Shown here one piece after another: positions 11,477 through 23,723 of a stretch of DNA of 64,000 nt. A program made the position numbers and the translations under genes. The notes under the pieces were generated by a model that was not told where the DNA came from, did no database searches, and saw nothing but the letters and a program-made list of their open reading frames with translations. The stretch covers positions 30,132,214 through 30,196,213 of the forward strand of contig NC_064433.1 of the NCBI RefSeq assembly GCF_023343835.1, given 5' to 3'. How positions within the stretch are numbered: position 1 is the first letter of the stretch; the number at the start of each line of letters is the position of its first letter. Origin of the DNA: Lagopus muta. Taxonomy: Eukaryota; Chordata; Aves; Galliformes; Phasianidae.

Positions 11477-14400
11477 TGAAATGCTTCATAGTAGTAAGAA
11501 AGAATGTTTATCTATCTTACATTTTCTATGGCATGGAAGATACATGAAAAAAGATCAATTTCTCTTTCAAGTGCAATACAGAGATTTGCAGAGCATATCT
11601 CTCCTGGGGCTCAAAGCCAGCATTATAGAAGTACCCCTCCTTCCACCTCTTTGAGGAATATCAGGTCTTTCCTTACTGCCTGCCAAAATCACTTTTGGAA
11701 TAAAGGTGAAGAGCACTGAGGTACAATATGTCAGGGCAGCGTAGAGGAGGAAGGACTGGTGACAAGATCATGTCTTCTGCAGAACAGAGGAAGGAGTTCA
11801 TATGCATTTACAGACACCTGCTCCTGCAGCTCTTGGACAAGCATTAAAGCCCAACTGTTGCAGAATACTCTCATATCATGAATTGTGGAGTCTACTGATG
11901 TATGCAGTTATGTGATCACAGGCAAGGTGCACCAAACAGCAGAAAAACCCAGTAATGTGGATGCTGCTGCAGGTTAGATTAAGAACCACTGCAAATTAAG
12001 AGCAGCTGCAGCAGAACCCCCAGAAATAGCAGAAAGATATTTCCCTTTTGCCAGAAAAGAAAGAGCCAAAGGAACTTAGAGTCTCTCTCTACAATGGACC
12101 ACCTGCGGCACCTGTTGGGAAGAAATGCTGAGTATCAGAATCACAAACATGAATCAAGCTGTTACTAAGCATTCACTTGTGCGTTTATATCCATGCTTTC
12201 AGCTACAAGTAAAGACATAGGAAGCTTGATTGCCAGATTTTTCATTAAAGCCAGAAGGTTCTATTCTACCTCCACAGGATACCGTTGTTGACAAGTTATT
12301 TTAAGATTGTTCCACAGACACAGCATAGAACCAAATTATCCTTAAAAGTACTGTGAAGTACTTTGAAATTAACTCTTCCCTTATCTAATTGAGAGGCTGA
12401 GTTCAGAATTCTTCTTCTTTCCCCTTTCTTCAATTTTTAATGGAATATCTGTACTTAGAGTAGTGGGGGAGATGTACAAGTGCAGTCACTGAAAGCACTC
12501 TGCTTACCACAAGCACAGAGCCTGCCTGAAAGCACATAGAAAGGCTCTTCTTATCTCTCTGGAAGTGCAGCAGAAGTGAACAATATCTGCAGCGTGCATT
12601 GAATCAGCCACTGCAGTGAGGGGAGATACACTGATGGGAAGGGGAGATACAGCCTGCGTTAGTCTGACTGTGCCACAGTGATCCCTTCTGACCTTAACAC
12701 CAACAAAATCTGGACAAAAGGTGAAAATCTGTTTGCAGCCTCACCGGCACAGGGCACACCTTGTCCATCAGTTGAGCACGATGCCCAGAGACCTCAGCTC
12801 ATCTCAGGCAACATGCCATATGAGGGGCAGCACCATGCAGAAGGACCTGCACAGGCTTTGTAAGGAGTTGTCGTCTTCATGACATGCTAAATGTGAACCA
12901 ATGAGCCACACAGCAGGAGAGTTTGCCCTCCACACCATCTACCTGTAGTGAAGTTTGTGGTGTAGTGAAGACTCTCCGGGTAAGCCAGGATAAAGGAGAA
13001 TGTGTTCTCTTTTGAGGAACAAATAAGATTTACTGGAGTTCTTGTAACTTTGGGATATCTACACAGACATGGGACTAAGTTGTGTTTTGTAAGTGCAATG
13101 AAAATACCATAAATCTAGTACAGTAGATTGCAAATGAAATGGATGTATTTAATTGTTCATAATTCACTTGGTTAAACAACTTCATGAACTCCATGAAGTT
13201 CAAATATCCTGAACTGTTAGAGTTCAGACATTTCTTTGTAAAAATAAAAATATTTGAACTCTCAGACTATTATTCCAAGATACACTTTGGTCATGGATAG
13301 ATGTTTCCTAAGAATTAAATGCTTTGTATTAAACATGTCAAAAACATCTGACTGTTTTCCATATAATTACCATTCTATGGACAGGCTGTGAAAGAAGGTA
13401 GCATGAACACTGCATGAACACTGCATGAACACAGCAGAAGATTTGGCAATACTTACAAGCCTTCCATATAAAGTAATTACACACATCAGTGGGCTAAGAT
13501 CAATTATTTATATCCTCTTTTATGCATTACAGCTCACATTTTATCAGCAATTGTTATTACCAATTCACTTCAATAGAGGGCAAGAGAGACTGAAGTTGTC
13601 ATCTCAGACCAAAGGCTGCATGCAAGAGAGTGAAATAAGAAGGTTGGCAGGATTACATACAATTGGAAACGACAGCTGTACAGGGTCTGGATAAGTTTAA
13701 TTTCCCCTCATGCCTCATTGTTCTGCCTATCTTTGAATCACACTGAAATAAACACACGGATCTGATGGAGCAAAATGAACTCAGAACCCTTCACAGTACT
13801 TCTTTCTTGAGACTGGAAAAGATTGTAAGCACCAATTGAACCATACTGGGAACACACAGAGGTTTGTGAACTGAAAGTACCTGCTCCCACATTTTCTTTT
13901 ACTGGCTTTTAAATCAGGAAATTCCTGAAAATCTTCCTGTACCTATGGGAATTTCTTGCAGTGAACGAATGCTTTATTTGATTTTATTTTGTTTTATTTC
14001 TCTTTGATTTTATTTCTACCATAGAACAGAGTCTTTGAGGGCTGTCTAATAATGCATTTCAAACACGTTCTTTTCTGTTACTGAGTTGCAGACTGTTTCA
14101 GCAACGCTTTAAAATGCACCCACTGCCAGGCACAAAAGTACCATATCCCAGCAGTTATTGAAAAGTGTAATGTTCTATGAAATCCGAAATAAACATTTGT
14201 TTGGTCTCTAGGACAATTACTTCTTCCATTCTACGTAAGAATACAAAATAGAAAGACCATTACATTCTCCATTCTGCAATGAATCCCACAGTGATGGACC
14301 ACTGGGATATCTGTCTCCTTAATGAACACCTCATGCAACGATATTTGTCTGCTGCTTTTCTTCCTATACATTGCCTGCACTGGTACGATTTGCTGTAGTG

Positions 14401-15457
14401 GCTTTAATATCTTTCAATCATTGATAGATTTTCCAGAAAACTCTTTCCAAGTTTTTTTCTTAAGTACATTTAATTTTCCAGTCCTCCAAATTTGCGGCCT
14501 GCATGCCTTCCTGTTGCTCCTGGCCTTTATTCTGCTATGAATGAGTGTGGTTCAAGCAGCATGCATTTTGTCCCTCGGCATTTTGCAAGCACAGTGAAAG
14601 GCAACATCTGAATTCCATGCAGTCCTGACAGATGAGAAGGAGTTGATCAAAGAAGGAAATACGACAAAAGTAAGGGCAACAAGTGTCAACTCAGGAGCAA
14701 ATCAAATGCCAAACTATAAAAAGGGAAATAAGCTGACAACTGCACTGCAGAAATTAGTCTAAAACTTAATGAGGAGTGCAATATAAAGATGAGTTGATGA
14801 GGTGATACAGCTGCAAACAAACAAACAAACAAACAAACAAAAAGCCATTGTCACTCTGGGATATATTAGAAGGAGCACCATACTGGTACAATTGTATTTG
14901 CTGCAGGTAAGCTCCTATCTGGAATTCTGCAATTGCTGCTGGGCACTGCACCTTATGGGAGAGGGCTAGGCAATGGATGATGTACAGAGATACAACTTGT
15001 AACAGGAATATTAAGATGTTAGAAATGTGAGCGGGTACAACTGCATGAGCACAAAAAAGAATGGAAGAACAATGTGAAAAAAGGGCTATGCTCATAAAGA
15101 AGGGCATAGTCCACAGCAGTAAAATTGAGGAATGCTGCCTGTGTTAAGCCCAGGAGGCCTGCACTCCTGTAAAATCAAAGCATGGGGCACTTCTCAGCAT
15201 GACACCCTGCACTCTGACAACAGGAAGATAGAAACAAGATTCCAGCACATGATGTATGCCATTCCTGTTCCTTGCAGCCCAACCAGAACACAGCCTGTGG
15301 CCATTAGGCAGAATCTGTAGAGAGACAAGTCAGCAAACTTCAGGTGCAATATTGTCACGCCGTGCTTTAGCATTTCAGGAGTATGAGACCTTTCCAAAAA
15401 CCAGTTTCTCCTTGTCCAAGAGACGTGACAAGGGCTTGATACCTGGCACACCTTTTG
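11477..15457. other. Intergenic sequence with minor tandem repeats
   Basis: No gene recognised. It contains three tandem copies of the 11-mer gcatgaacact (13401-13433, the last base of copy three differs) and a (CAAA)n microsatellite (14814-14843). Open frames are short and overlap on both strands. Confidence 0.45.
14814..14843. repeat. (CAAA)n microsatellite
   Basis: About seven tandem tetranucleotide units of CAAA on the + strand. Confidence 0.93.
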
Positions 15458-15605
15458 CAGAATGGTTGAGATGGGACTTCTGGGTTCACCAGGTCCAAAC
15501 TCTGCTCAGCAGGGACACCCAGAGCAGGGTGCCCAGGCCCACGCTCAGGAAGCTGCTGAAGATCTCCAAAGAGGGGACTCCACAATCACCTTGTCCTCTG
15601 TTACA
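15458..15605 (-). mobile_element. CR1 LINE fragment
   Basis: Minus-strand CR1 remnant. The + strand shows agaatggttgagatggga, then gggacacccagagcagggtgcccagg and gaagatctccaaagaggggactccaca. These are the reverse complement of the CR1 3' tail and the end of ORF2. Confidence 0.82.
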
Positions 15606-17925
15606 CATAGGTGACTGCAAACAGACTGCCTGAACACATCTTGGCTCCTGTGAGTGTATGAGGTGTAAAGCAATGAAATCACACAGAAAGTGATTGTGAG
15701 GGGCAAAGCCAATGTACACAGAGATTTTGTAAAATAACGTCACCTTCTCCTTTTATAAGGTCTCATATGAGACATTTACACCAATTTCTTACAGAAAGTA
15801 AAGCACATGCATCAGAAATCTGTGTTGAAAGACTGAAAGAATGAGGTTTTGTAACCTAGATGAGCTCCAGGGGAATTAAGGTGATAGTTCCCCATATGGG
15901 ATACGTTATCACTAGGAGGAAAACAACCAGCTGTTCTCGATGGATGCTGGGAGAAGAAAAGAAGAAAAGAGCTTCAACTGCAGCAAAATGATTTTGGCAG
16001 AGTATGGACAGGAGTGAAACCCTGGTAACAGCTCATCAGGGGCTGTTACAGGATCCTCACCAGGACTGTGCGTGATGGCAAGTATTTGTCACCAGATGTT
16101 TGCATGCATTCAGACCTGGGCCAGGCTGGCCTGGGGACCGAGGATGTATTTTTGGTGCTTAGTGCCAAATTTATTGTCGTTGTGACTCAGAGGTCCCGGT
16201 GCCAGCCCAAATCTATGTCAGTTACAGGCCTGGTGCCTGTGCCAAGGTTATGTCATCACTGGGCTGAACAATCTCTCCAAGTCCCTCCTGACCTCAGTTG
16301 GATGGTTGCCACAAGACAAACCATCGCTCATGGACGCGATTTTTCCACTGGCTCCACAGACTCCAGTTCTGTATCTCACTACCAGGAATGTTAAAGCGTT
16401 TTTATTGTTCTCCTAATTCTTTTTCAACAAAACTGAAAAGCGCCATCCTTAAACTGAGGGCAAAAGAAGAACGTGCTTTACCCTATTTTTTTTTCTATTT
16501 CTGCTGACTTTTGGAGCAAACCTATTTGTTGGCCGGAGGTTATGTAAGTGCATCTCTTTGAGCAATCTTTGGTTGTTATATGACTGGCAAAGAGGTGGCA
16601 GCAGGGTGGTGCTGTTGCTTTTTCCTCTTCGTTTGCTTTTTTTTTGCTTTTTTTTTTTAATCCCTATTTTTCAGGAGTATCAAACCCAGGCTTCTGAAGC
16701 ACTGGTACTTTGCCAGAAGTACACATGGAAATATTTGCAATGGTTATGGAGTTTAAAAAGAGAAACAAACAGCTATGTGTTTTCAAAAAGTTGTATGGGA
16801 ATTTCAGGCACAGTGCTCCCATTGTCTTTCCCAATAACAGCAATGCTCTGCCTTAGAGTCGTCTATGAAATCCAGCATCAGGGTTTGAGAGCTGAGTGAA
16901 ATCTGCCCCATCTTTATGTTCTGTAGCTGCTGGGAGATGTTTTGCAGTCTACCTATCCATTTAGCAGGGTCAAGTTAAAAACTCATCTTGTAGCCTGGTT
17001 TTGAAATGCTCCTCTTTTCTGCATGTCTTCATGCACCTTGCAGCCTTGAATTGCATTTCCATTCATGAAACATGAAAGTAGTAAGCATGTAATTAAGACA
17101 ACGGTGGTGTCTCTACTGTGTACCTGAAAGCTAAATCCCACATCAGTTCTATGACAAGTTATGTCTTATGTCACAGTCCCTGCTCTCCTCCCATCACTTA
17201 TGAAAGAAGATCATACAAGGGAGACCGATCACCTGGGGAGGACCCATAGGGAAGGAGAACGGCTTCATATTGCACAGTGCAGGTATAGGAAGATGTTTGT
17301 CTTCTCTTTGTCTGACAGTGACCAAAATGTGCAGGGCATACTGAAGAATTCTATGTTGTACCTGCAGACCATGACGGGGATGAGGATAGCCTCGTGTCTG
17401 AAGGATGAATATGTCCATAACCATCTAGAGGTTGGCATTTCATTCTATGCAGCCCTTGAGCCTTCTCTTCCAACTTCCACAACTTTCTCCAAGTAACTCT
17501 GCTAATACACACTGATTCATATTTCATTTTTTTTTACATGCATGGGCCTCGGTTTTATGAAGTATCTAACAAAGTTGAGTTCTTCAGTGACTGCGTGATA
17601 TACTCTCAGACCCAAAGGTTTCACTCCTGACCCAATTTTGAACAGGCAAGCTTACGGATGAGTGCAGAGAAAGCTTTGTAAAATGTTTCCTCTGGATCCC
17701 ATTAGGTTCCACTTCACCTTATTAGTTTTGAGACAGCTTTTGATCAGCTTACAATATGATACAGTCATGAGTATGACTTGTATGATACGGCCAGCTGCAG
17801 AATAAGTGAAGTAAGTAAATAAATAAATAAAAAGCACAGAGATTAATTCAGTGCTTTTCCAGTACTCCTTTTAATCATTCTGGAGGCTGTTAATGCAGGA
17901 GGTAACTGTGCTTATTTAAGGTAAA
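15606..17925. other. Intergenic sequence without recognised features
   Basis: Unique sequence with T runs (16490, 16630-16660, 17529) and a short (AAGT/AAAT)n stretch at 17812-17832. No exon, RNA gene or mobile element recognised. Confidence 0.45.
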
Positions 17926-18195
17926 ATCATGCAATCACTAAGGTTGGAAAGCATCACTAAGATCATCCAGTCCAACCCCAACCCACTACCACCATGCCCA
18001 CTATCCACGACACTCAGTGCCATGTCTGCGCAGTTCTGGAACACCTCCAGCAACACTGACTCCACCACTTCCCTGGGCAGCCCATTGCAGTGCATTATCA
18101 ATCTTTCTGAGAAGAAATTTTGTTAATACCAAACCTGAACCTCAGTTGGGGCAACTTAAGACTATTCCTTCTCTACTTAACACTGGTTTTGGTGG
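17926..18195 (-). mobile_element. CR1 LINE fragment close to the ANO6 promoter
   Basis: Minus-strand CR1. The + strand reads aatcactaaggttggaaagcatcactaagatcatccagtccaacc and runs through the reverse complement of the ORF2 end (cacttccctgggcagccc) to about 18195. It ends about 100 bp before the CpG island, so this copy and the next form the upstream edge of the promoter region. Confidence 0.88.
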
Positions 18196-18237
18196 TGCTC
18201 CGCTGCCAGATAACCTCATCTGGGTTCCTTTTTCCCA

Positions 18238-18291
18238 TCAAAGGTTGGACCTGAGGATATTTTCGACCTGGGCTATTCTCTGATTCTCTGA
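18238..18291 (+). mobile_element. CR1 LINE 3' tail fragment, opposite orientation
   Basis: A short + strand CR1 tail: aaaggttggacctgagga, then cgacctgggctattctctgattctctga. It lies head-on against the preceding minus-strand copy and abuts the start of the CpG island at about 18295. Confidence 0.6.
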
Positions 18292-18294
18292 CGC

Positions 18295-19120
18295 CCAAAC
18301 ACCGACAGCCGAGCAAGGCGGTGCCTTCCCGTGCCCGGGATGTCGCACGCTGACAGGTGTCAGCCAGGCACTGACTGCGGGAGCGCAGCGGTGACACACA
18401 ACGCCTTCCCGCAGCGGAGCGGCTCCGGGCGCCGGGCACGGAAAGGCCGATCCCGCCCAGCGCCTCCGGGAAGGTGCCGAGCCGCCCCCGCCGCCCCGCC
18501 CCGCCCCGCAGCCGGGGCCGCGCCGCCGCCTGGATCCGCGCGGGGCGCCCGGGGCAGGAGGGGAGCGCTCGGGGCGGCGGAGGGAGAGGGAACGGCGCGA
18601 TGCAGGCGGAAAACCCCGACGTGCTGCTGGACCTGGAAGAGGAGGAGGAGGAGGAGGGGGACGAAGAGGTGGACGAAGAGGATGGGGAGAGCGGTGAGTA
18701 CGGGGCTCTCCCCGGGGCGCGATAAGGGAAAAGTTACGGGGCGGGGGTGGGAGCCTCGGGGAGCGTTCCTCGTGCCGCTGCCGCTACGGCCATCCCCCGT
18801 GGCGAGGAGGGGGGGCGGGAAGTCCGTGCCGCTCCGTCTCTACGCACGGCATCGGCACGCGGCGGCCGGCAGGGCGCTGACGGTGAACCTGTCGGCTTCT
18901 CTCCCGCGGGGGGAGGGCGCGGCAGCGGAGCTTTCTGGATGCAGAAGCGCTGCCCGCGCACGGTGCCCCTCTCCTTCTGGCAGCGGGAGGAATGCCGCTC
19001 TCGCTGCCGCCCCCGGAGCTCGGCATCCCCCGAGCCCGCTGTGGAAGCGGCTCCTGAGCAGCGCGGCTCCGCTGCAGCGTCAGCGACGGGGTGAAAAAGG
19101 GGATAATGACGGGGGCCAAG
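18295..19120 (+). promoter_or_regulatory. ANO6: CpG-island promoter of ANO6
   Basis: An abrupt change from AT-rich DNA to very GC- and CpG-rich sequence surrounding the ANO6 start codon and the first 430 bp of intron 1. Tandem GC boxes (gccccgccccgccccgc, about 18492-18508) are typical Sp1/KLF sites. No TATA box lies upstream of the start codon, as expected for a widely expressed CpG-island gene. The transcription start cannot be fixed from sequence. The 5' UTR probably lies within 18400-18599. Confidence 0.85.
18600..18693 (+). CDS. ANO6: ANO6 (TMEM16F) exon 1, start codon and acidic N-terminus
   Basis: Encodes residues 1-31 plus one base: M-Q-A-E-N-P-D-V-L-L-D-L, then a run of Glu/Asp. The short V-L-L motif followed by an acidic tract matches the start of vertebrate ANO6. 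The ATG at 18600 has G at -3. The frame stays open upstream to 18474, so an earlier start is formally possible, but homology favours this one. The exon ends in a consensus donor (GTGAGT at 18694), leaving phase 1, which exon 2 completes to Val32. ANO6 is a dimeric ten-helix protein of the plasma membrane. Cytosolic calcium opens it to move phosphatidylserine between leaflets and to conduct ions, and loss in humans causes Scott syndrome. Confidence 0.9.
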
Positions 19121-21574
19121 TGGCAAAGCGAGGAAAGACGGTCATTTCGCTGAGGGATGCAGGCAATAAAATGACCGCAGAGTTTTACACTCAAAGGCCG
19201 GGTGTTAGTCTGGCCCTGACAGCAGCAGCCCGGCACAATTACTTCTGTAATTGCTATGGGAATGAATTTTATTAGAGCAGTTGCAGCAAACAGCCCCCAA
19301 AGGGCAGGATCTCAGCAGTTCAGACCGGCGGGGTCTGTTTGTTTCGTGCTGACTGACCTCACTTCAGAAGCTGTTCTCAGCCGCAGTACCCGATGTATTC
19401 TGGAGTGTTTTCTTTCTGCTGGTTGAAATAGGTCCAGCAGACAAGGAATGCGGGCAAATGTCAGATGAGCACACAGATGATAGATTTGTATATAGGCATT
19501 TTATCACATAAGAAGGGTTCCTTCATGCTGGTCTTCAAACTGCTGTGGTTACTTTTTTTCTGACAAGTGCCCAATTTTGATGATGTTTGACTACTGAACT
19601 GAGTTTCTGCATTTGTACTCTACTGATGCCAACTCTCTGATGCTTGTGCTGCCTTCACGTACTGATCCTCAGCAATGGCCAATTTGCCAATTCAGTCAGC
19701 TCGGGCCAACAGTGCACAGAGCTGGAGCCTCACCCAGGGTCTCTGGAAATCAGAGCACGTCTGTTCAGCACTGTTTGCCTCTGCTCCAGATGCTGTGGGA
19801 GGAGTATCTGTTGCTATATAATAACAGTCCAAAGGCAGATGAAGTTTTCCATGTGAAGTGCAGCAGAGGGATTGTTTGACTCCATTCCTCTAGAAAGGGT
19901 GGATCAGCACCACAGCGCATGAATCAACGCGTGCCTTTTCCTTTCCATTCTTCACCCCAGAGAACAACAAAATTGTTTCCTACTCATGACTCAAGTGTGG
20001 GGTTAGTTCAGCTCCCAAAGCCAGCAAGTGTGAGCTGCTCACTCTGCTTGCAGGATGTGGCAGTTTGGAGCAATGCAATGTGTGGTAAAATTAAATAAAA
20101 ATGGAGTGGGACGATTTCATCAGTTGCTATGCAAAGAAATTCCAGTGCACAGCTCAGTTGTTATTATTCCTTGCAAAATGTGTGGGTAACAGTCCCGAGG
20201 TTTTTACGTTAGAGGAGGGCTGGTTTATAAGTCTGAGAAGCTCGGTGATCACCCCTTGCTCTCCAGTTTTATGGTACTGTCTGCATCTTTACCAAGGAAG
20301 CCAGCCTTGTCTTAGTAAGGAGGCAGGACTTCTGAGTCTTTTCCAGTTCATTCTTCATCAGCCCGAAGCATGCATAGCTCATCAGGTGAGCATTACCAAA
20401 TCCTGACACACCAGAGAGCACTCCGGCTGGTGCTGGCAGGCGGCTGGTTTGGGTTCTTTGTGCTGATGACAAGCAGAGCACTCCTGCCAGAGCAGATGTG
20501 GGCAGGAGCCCAGAGGAAGACCAGACCTCAAGAGCCTGAATTCACTGCAGAGCACTGTAACCATGCTGTCTGCACATATAGTGTTGGAACCCATTGTTCA
20601 GGTGGCTTTTATTTAGGGAAGGAAATCTCTTCCCAAAAGTGGGCTTTTTTGACAAGCTGAAAAGCTTTTTTTTTTTTTTTTCCCCAGTGCTTAAACTTTT
20701 TGTTTTGGAGGCAGACTGTTTTCAAGGGGAGTGTTACGTCAGTGACATCCATCTGCTTCTGAGATCTCCTCTTACTAGGCAGGAATGGTGGGAAGCACAT
20801 GAAGCTGTGGTTGCCACAGAACTGAAGCTCCCCAAGCCCATTATTTTCTGCCTAGAAACTGCCAGTTTCATAAGCTGTAAAGTTTTTTCTTTCCCTGGTG
20901 CCAAAACTCATATAATGTCTAGATTAGTTTCTTTGTGTTCGAGGATTTATAGAATATCTGAGAGTGCTTTCCAGAAAAGCCATCTTTTGAGGACAATACC
21001 AAGGGTATTCACTCCATCCGACCATTCTGTGCCAAATACTTCCCTCTCTACTGGGTTACGTGAGCTCTTCCTTATTCTTTTTTTTTGTCTTGTTTTTGCT
21101 CACAAATAACTTCTAGCAGTTCCTTGAACCTTGTGTGTATGTCTTTTCCTGCATTTTGAAGCTGCTGCAATACTCAAGACCCGTTTTATAGCTGGCCAAG
21201 AAATGGCAGTTTTTGTCAAGCTTTTCCTTGTCACTCAGCCTAGATACCATGCTGATGAGAATTCCAGTTCTTTATGAAAAATATTTCATGCCAATGTTCA
21301 GCACAAATTTTTACCAACTACAATTGAAACGTACAGATTTGGCTGATCCAAGGAGCGCTATTTGTGGAATTACATCTTCCAATCATATGTGAGGAGGCAT
21401 TCTTCTGCAGCCTGTTTCCTTCCAGATTTGTGCAACTGCTGTACAATAGAAATCCCATTCTAATGGGTGATGTTTAACACAAACAGTAAAGAGCAGACAC
21501 AGCTACTTTTTACTCCATTGCTTCTGCTCACTGTTCTGTTCTCAGCTTTGTTCCTCACGGTATACTGAATTTTC

Positions 21575-22640
21575 CTTTGGGTTGTAAAGGGCTCTTAAAG
21601 GTCATTTAGTCCAACACCCCTGAAATGAACAGGAGCATCTACAGGTAGATCAGGTTGCTCAGAGCTTGGTCCAGCCTGATTCTGAATGCTTCCAGAGATG
21701 GGGCATCTACCACATCTTTGGATGACCTGTTCCAGTGTTTTATTACTATCACTGTAAAAAACTGCTTCCTTATATCCAATCTAAAATGCCCCTCTTTTAG
21801 TTTGAAATTATTTCCTCTCCTCCTATCATAACAGATCCTACTAAAAGTCTGTCCCCTTCTTTCTTATAGCCCCTCTTTATGTACTGAAAGGCTGCTATCA
21901 GGTATCCCCAGAGCCTTCTCTTCTTCCCCGGGCTGAACAGCCCCAGCTCTATCATCCTGTCCTCGTGGGAGAGCTGTTTCATCCTTTGAATCATTTTCTG
22001 TGGCCCTTCTATGGACCATGTTTCTCCTGTACTGAGAACTCCACATCTGGATGCAGTTTTCCAGGTGAGATCTCACCAGTGCAGAAAAGAGGGGCAGGAT
22101 CACTTCTCTCACTATGCTGGCCACGCTATTTTTAATGCAGCCCAGGATACAGTTGGCTTTCTGGGCTGAGGGCACATTGCTGCTCATGTCCAGCTTGTCA
22201 TCCACCTGTACCCCCAAGTCCTTTTTGGTAGGGTTGTGCTTTATCCTAACATCCCCCAGCTTGTATTGATAGTGGGTGTTACCATGACCGAGGTGCAAGA
22301 CCTTGCATGTAATGAACGTCATGAGTTTCTCCTGGGCCCACTGCTCAAATCTGTCTAGCTTTCCCTGGATGGCATCCCATCCCTTGGGCTTTTCAACAGC
22401 ACCGCACAGCTTGGTGTCATCCGCAAAATTTCTGAGGGTCACTCGATCCCATCATTGATGTAACTGATGAAGAAATTAAATAGCAGTGATTCCAGTACTG
22501 ACCCCTTATGGACACCACTTGTTACTGATCATTTGGACATTGAGCCATAGACCACCACTCTCTGGGAATGACCCCACAGCCAGTTCCTCATCCATTGAAC
22601 AATCCACTAATCAAATCCATATTGCCTGCTTAGACCCTCT
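21575..22640 (-). mobile_element. CR1 LINE, longest copy, with reverse-transcriptase remnant
   Basis: About 1.07 kb of CR1 on the minus strand, truncated at its 5' end inside the reverse-transcriptase region. Reading the minus strand from about 22640 downward gives the end of the RT domain, the thumb/C-terminal region and then the 3' tail near 21600 (+ strand: aaaggtcatttagtccaac). It is the oldest-looking long copy here, with frameshifts, and lies in ANO6 intron 1 antisense to the gene. Confidence 0.9.
21864..22442 (-). pseudogene. CR1 ORF2 reverse-transcriptase C-terminal fragment (dead)
   Basis: A 192-codon minus-strand frame. Near its start it shows the RT catalytic box F-A-D-D (residues 6-9, followed by T-K-L-C-G), then K-K-D-L-G-V-Q-V-D-D-K-L and N-S-V-A-S-I-V-R-E-V-I-L-P-L, all hallmarks of CR1 ORF2. 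After about residue 145 the homology switches frame: the segment L-S-H-E-D-R-M-I-E-L-G-L-F-S continues in the overlapping frame at 21994-21797. A frameshift therefore interrupts the ORF. The fingers domain and endonuclease are missing, so no enzyme can be made. Confidence 0.88.
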
Positions 22641-23057
22641 AAATATTCCTACTCAGTAGTTTCATTAATTTGACTTGCTTCTCATGTCCATCTTGCAAAT
22701 ATTATTGATACTCCAAGATGAACATACTCCATACTGATCAATTACTTCAGTATTTCCCTTCCTTTTCTGAAAAGTGGTCAATTATATACTGAACTGTCCT
22801 AAAGGCATCAGAAAGTCTGAACAGTTGGATTTGTTGACGACGGCTTCATCGTGCAATTTATTGATTGTAATCCTCACACAGTGGGAAATTAAAAAATTTG
22901 TGTACTCAGGAGTATGTGCAATGATCAGATCTGATAACAACATGCAAAGGTTTTTAAGCAGATTTCTTTTAAAAAGAAACGGGCAGTATTCTCCTTTTCA
23001 TTCTACTTACTGCTTTAAGTAGGGCTGCCCCTCCTTACCCTTTCACACTTGCCTTTC

Positions 23058-23723
23058 TGTCTCACTCCAATTTATAGGAGGGAGAGGAGGTTCTTTGAAT
23101 ATCTGTATACCCAGTGTGAGATTAAGAAACAATGGTTCAAATGTTGGTCCAACCAGTTTATTACAGAGATGGGGAAGGGGAGGACGGACACGATTATGAA
23201 TTAGGGTAATGGGGAAGGGAAGGAGGGTGATAGAAAAGATAGGAAAGAAGAAGCAAGGAGCCTTTATAGGAAGCAAGAGAGAGTCACCACCAAGGATCCA
23301 ATGAGGTTCGTAGTTAAGTCATTGATCTTCGGTAGTGGTGGGTCGTCAGGCAGAGTTGTTCTGACGGCAACGACGACCGTGACCATGGCGATGATGGCCC
23401 CTTTTCAATGGTTCCAAGGCTCAAACCCAAAGTGGTTGAGTCAGCTCTTCTTGGAGTGGCAGCTTCTGGCTTTGGGATCTCAGTGGAAACTCCTTTGTTC
23501 TTATCTTCCTGGCCTTGCCAGCAGATAAGAGGGAGCAGGGAGGCACCAACTTGTATCTTGCCTTCACAGGATACAATGGCATCATCCCCCAGCCTCCCAT
23601 AACAAACTGGAGTTGTTCGATCACAGGCTAGATCTTCCACCAGTAAACTGTCCTGAGCACTATCTTCCGAAGGCAAACAGCTAAAATTGTCCACACAGTG
23701 ATGTTGATTGCTACACGACAACA
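23058..23723 (-). mobile_element. Solo LTR of an endogenous retrovirus
   Basis: About 666 bp on the minus strand that starts TGTTGTCG (23723) and ends at a CA (23058), so the TG...CA termini of an LTR are present. On the minus strand a TATAAA (23268-23263) is followed about 105 nt later by AATAAA (23163-23158), which is the U3-R-U5 order expected of an LTR. The remaining 100 nt would be U5. No gag, pol or env sequence flanks it on either side, so it appears to be a solo LTR from recombination between two LTRs. I could not find a convincing target-site duplication, so the exact ends are tentative. Family assignment would need a repeat library. Confidence 0.62.

Noticed and set aside
1..18294. 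Search for DBX2 exons, expected upstream of ANO6 by mammalian gene order
   Set aside because: No homeodomain-coding frame or DBX2-like first exon was found on either strand, so the gene must lie further left.
18331..19275. 314-codon + strand open frame across the ANO6 promoter
   Set aside because: It arises from the low stop-codon density of the CpG island. It is very Arg/Ala/Pro-rich, is in a different frame from the conserved ANO6 start, and runs through the exon 1 donor.
20594..21109. 171-codon + strand open frame in intron 1
   Set aside because: It contains a poly-Phe stretch from a T run and has no splice signals, start context or recognisable motif.
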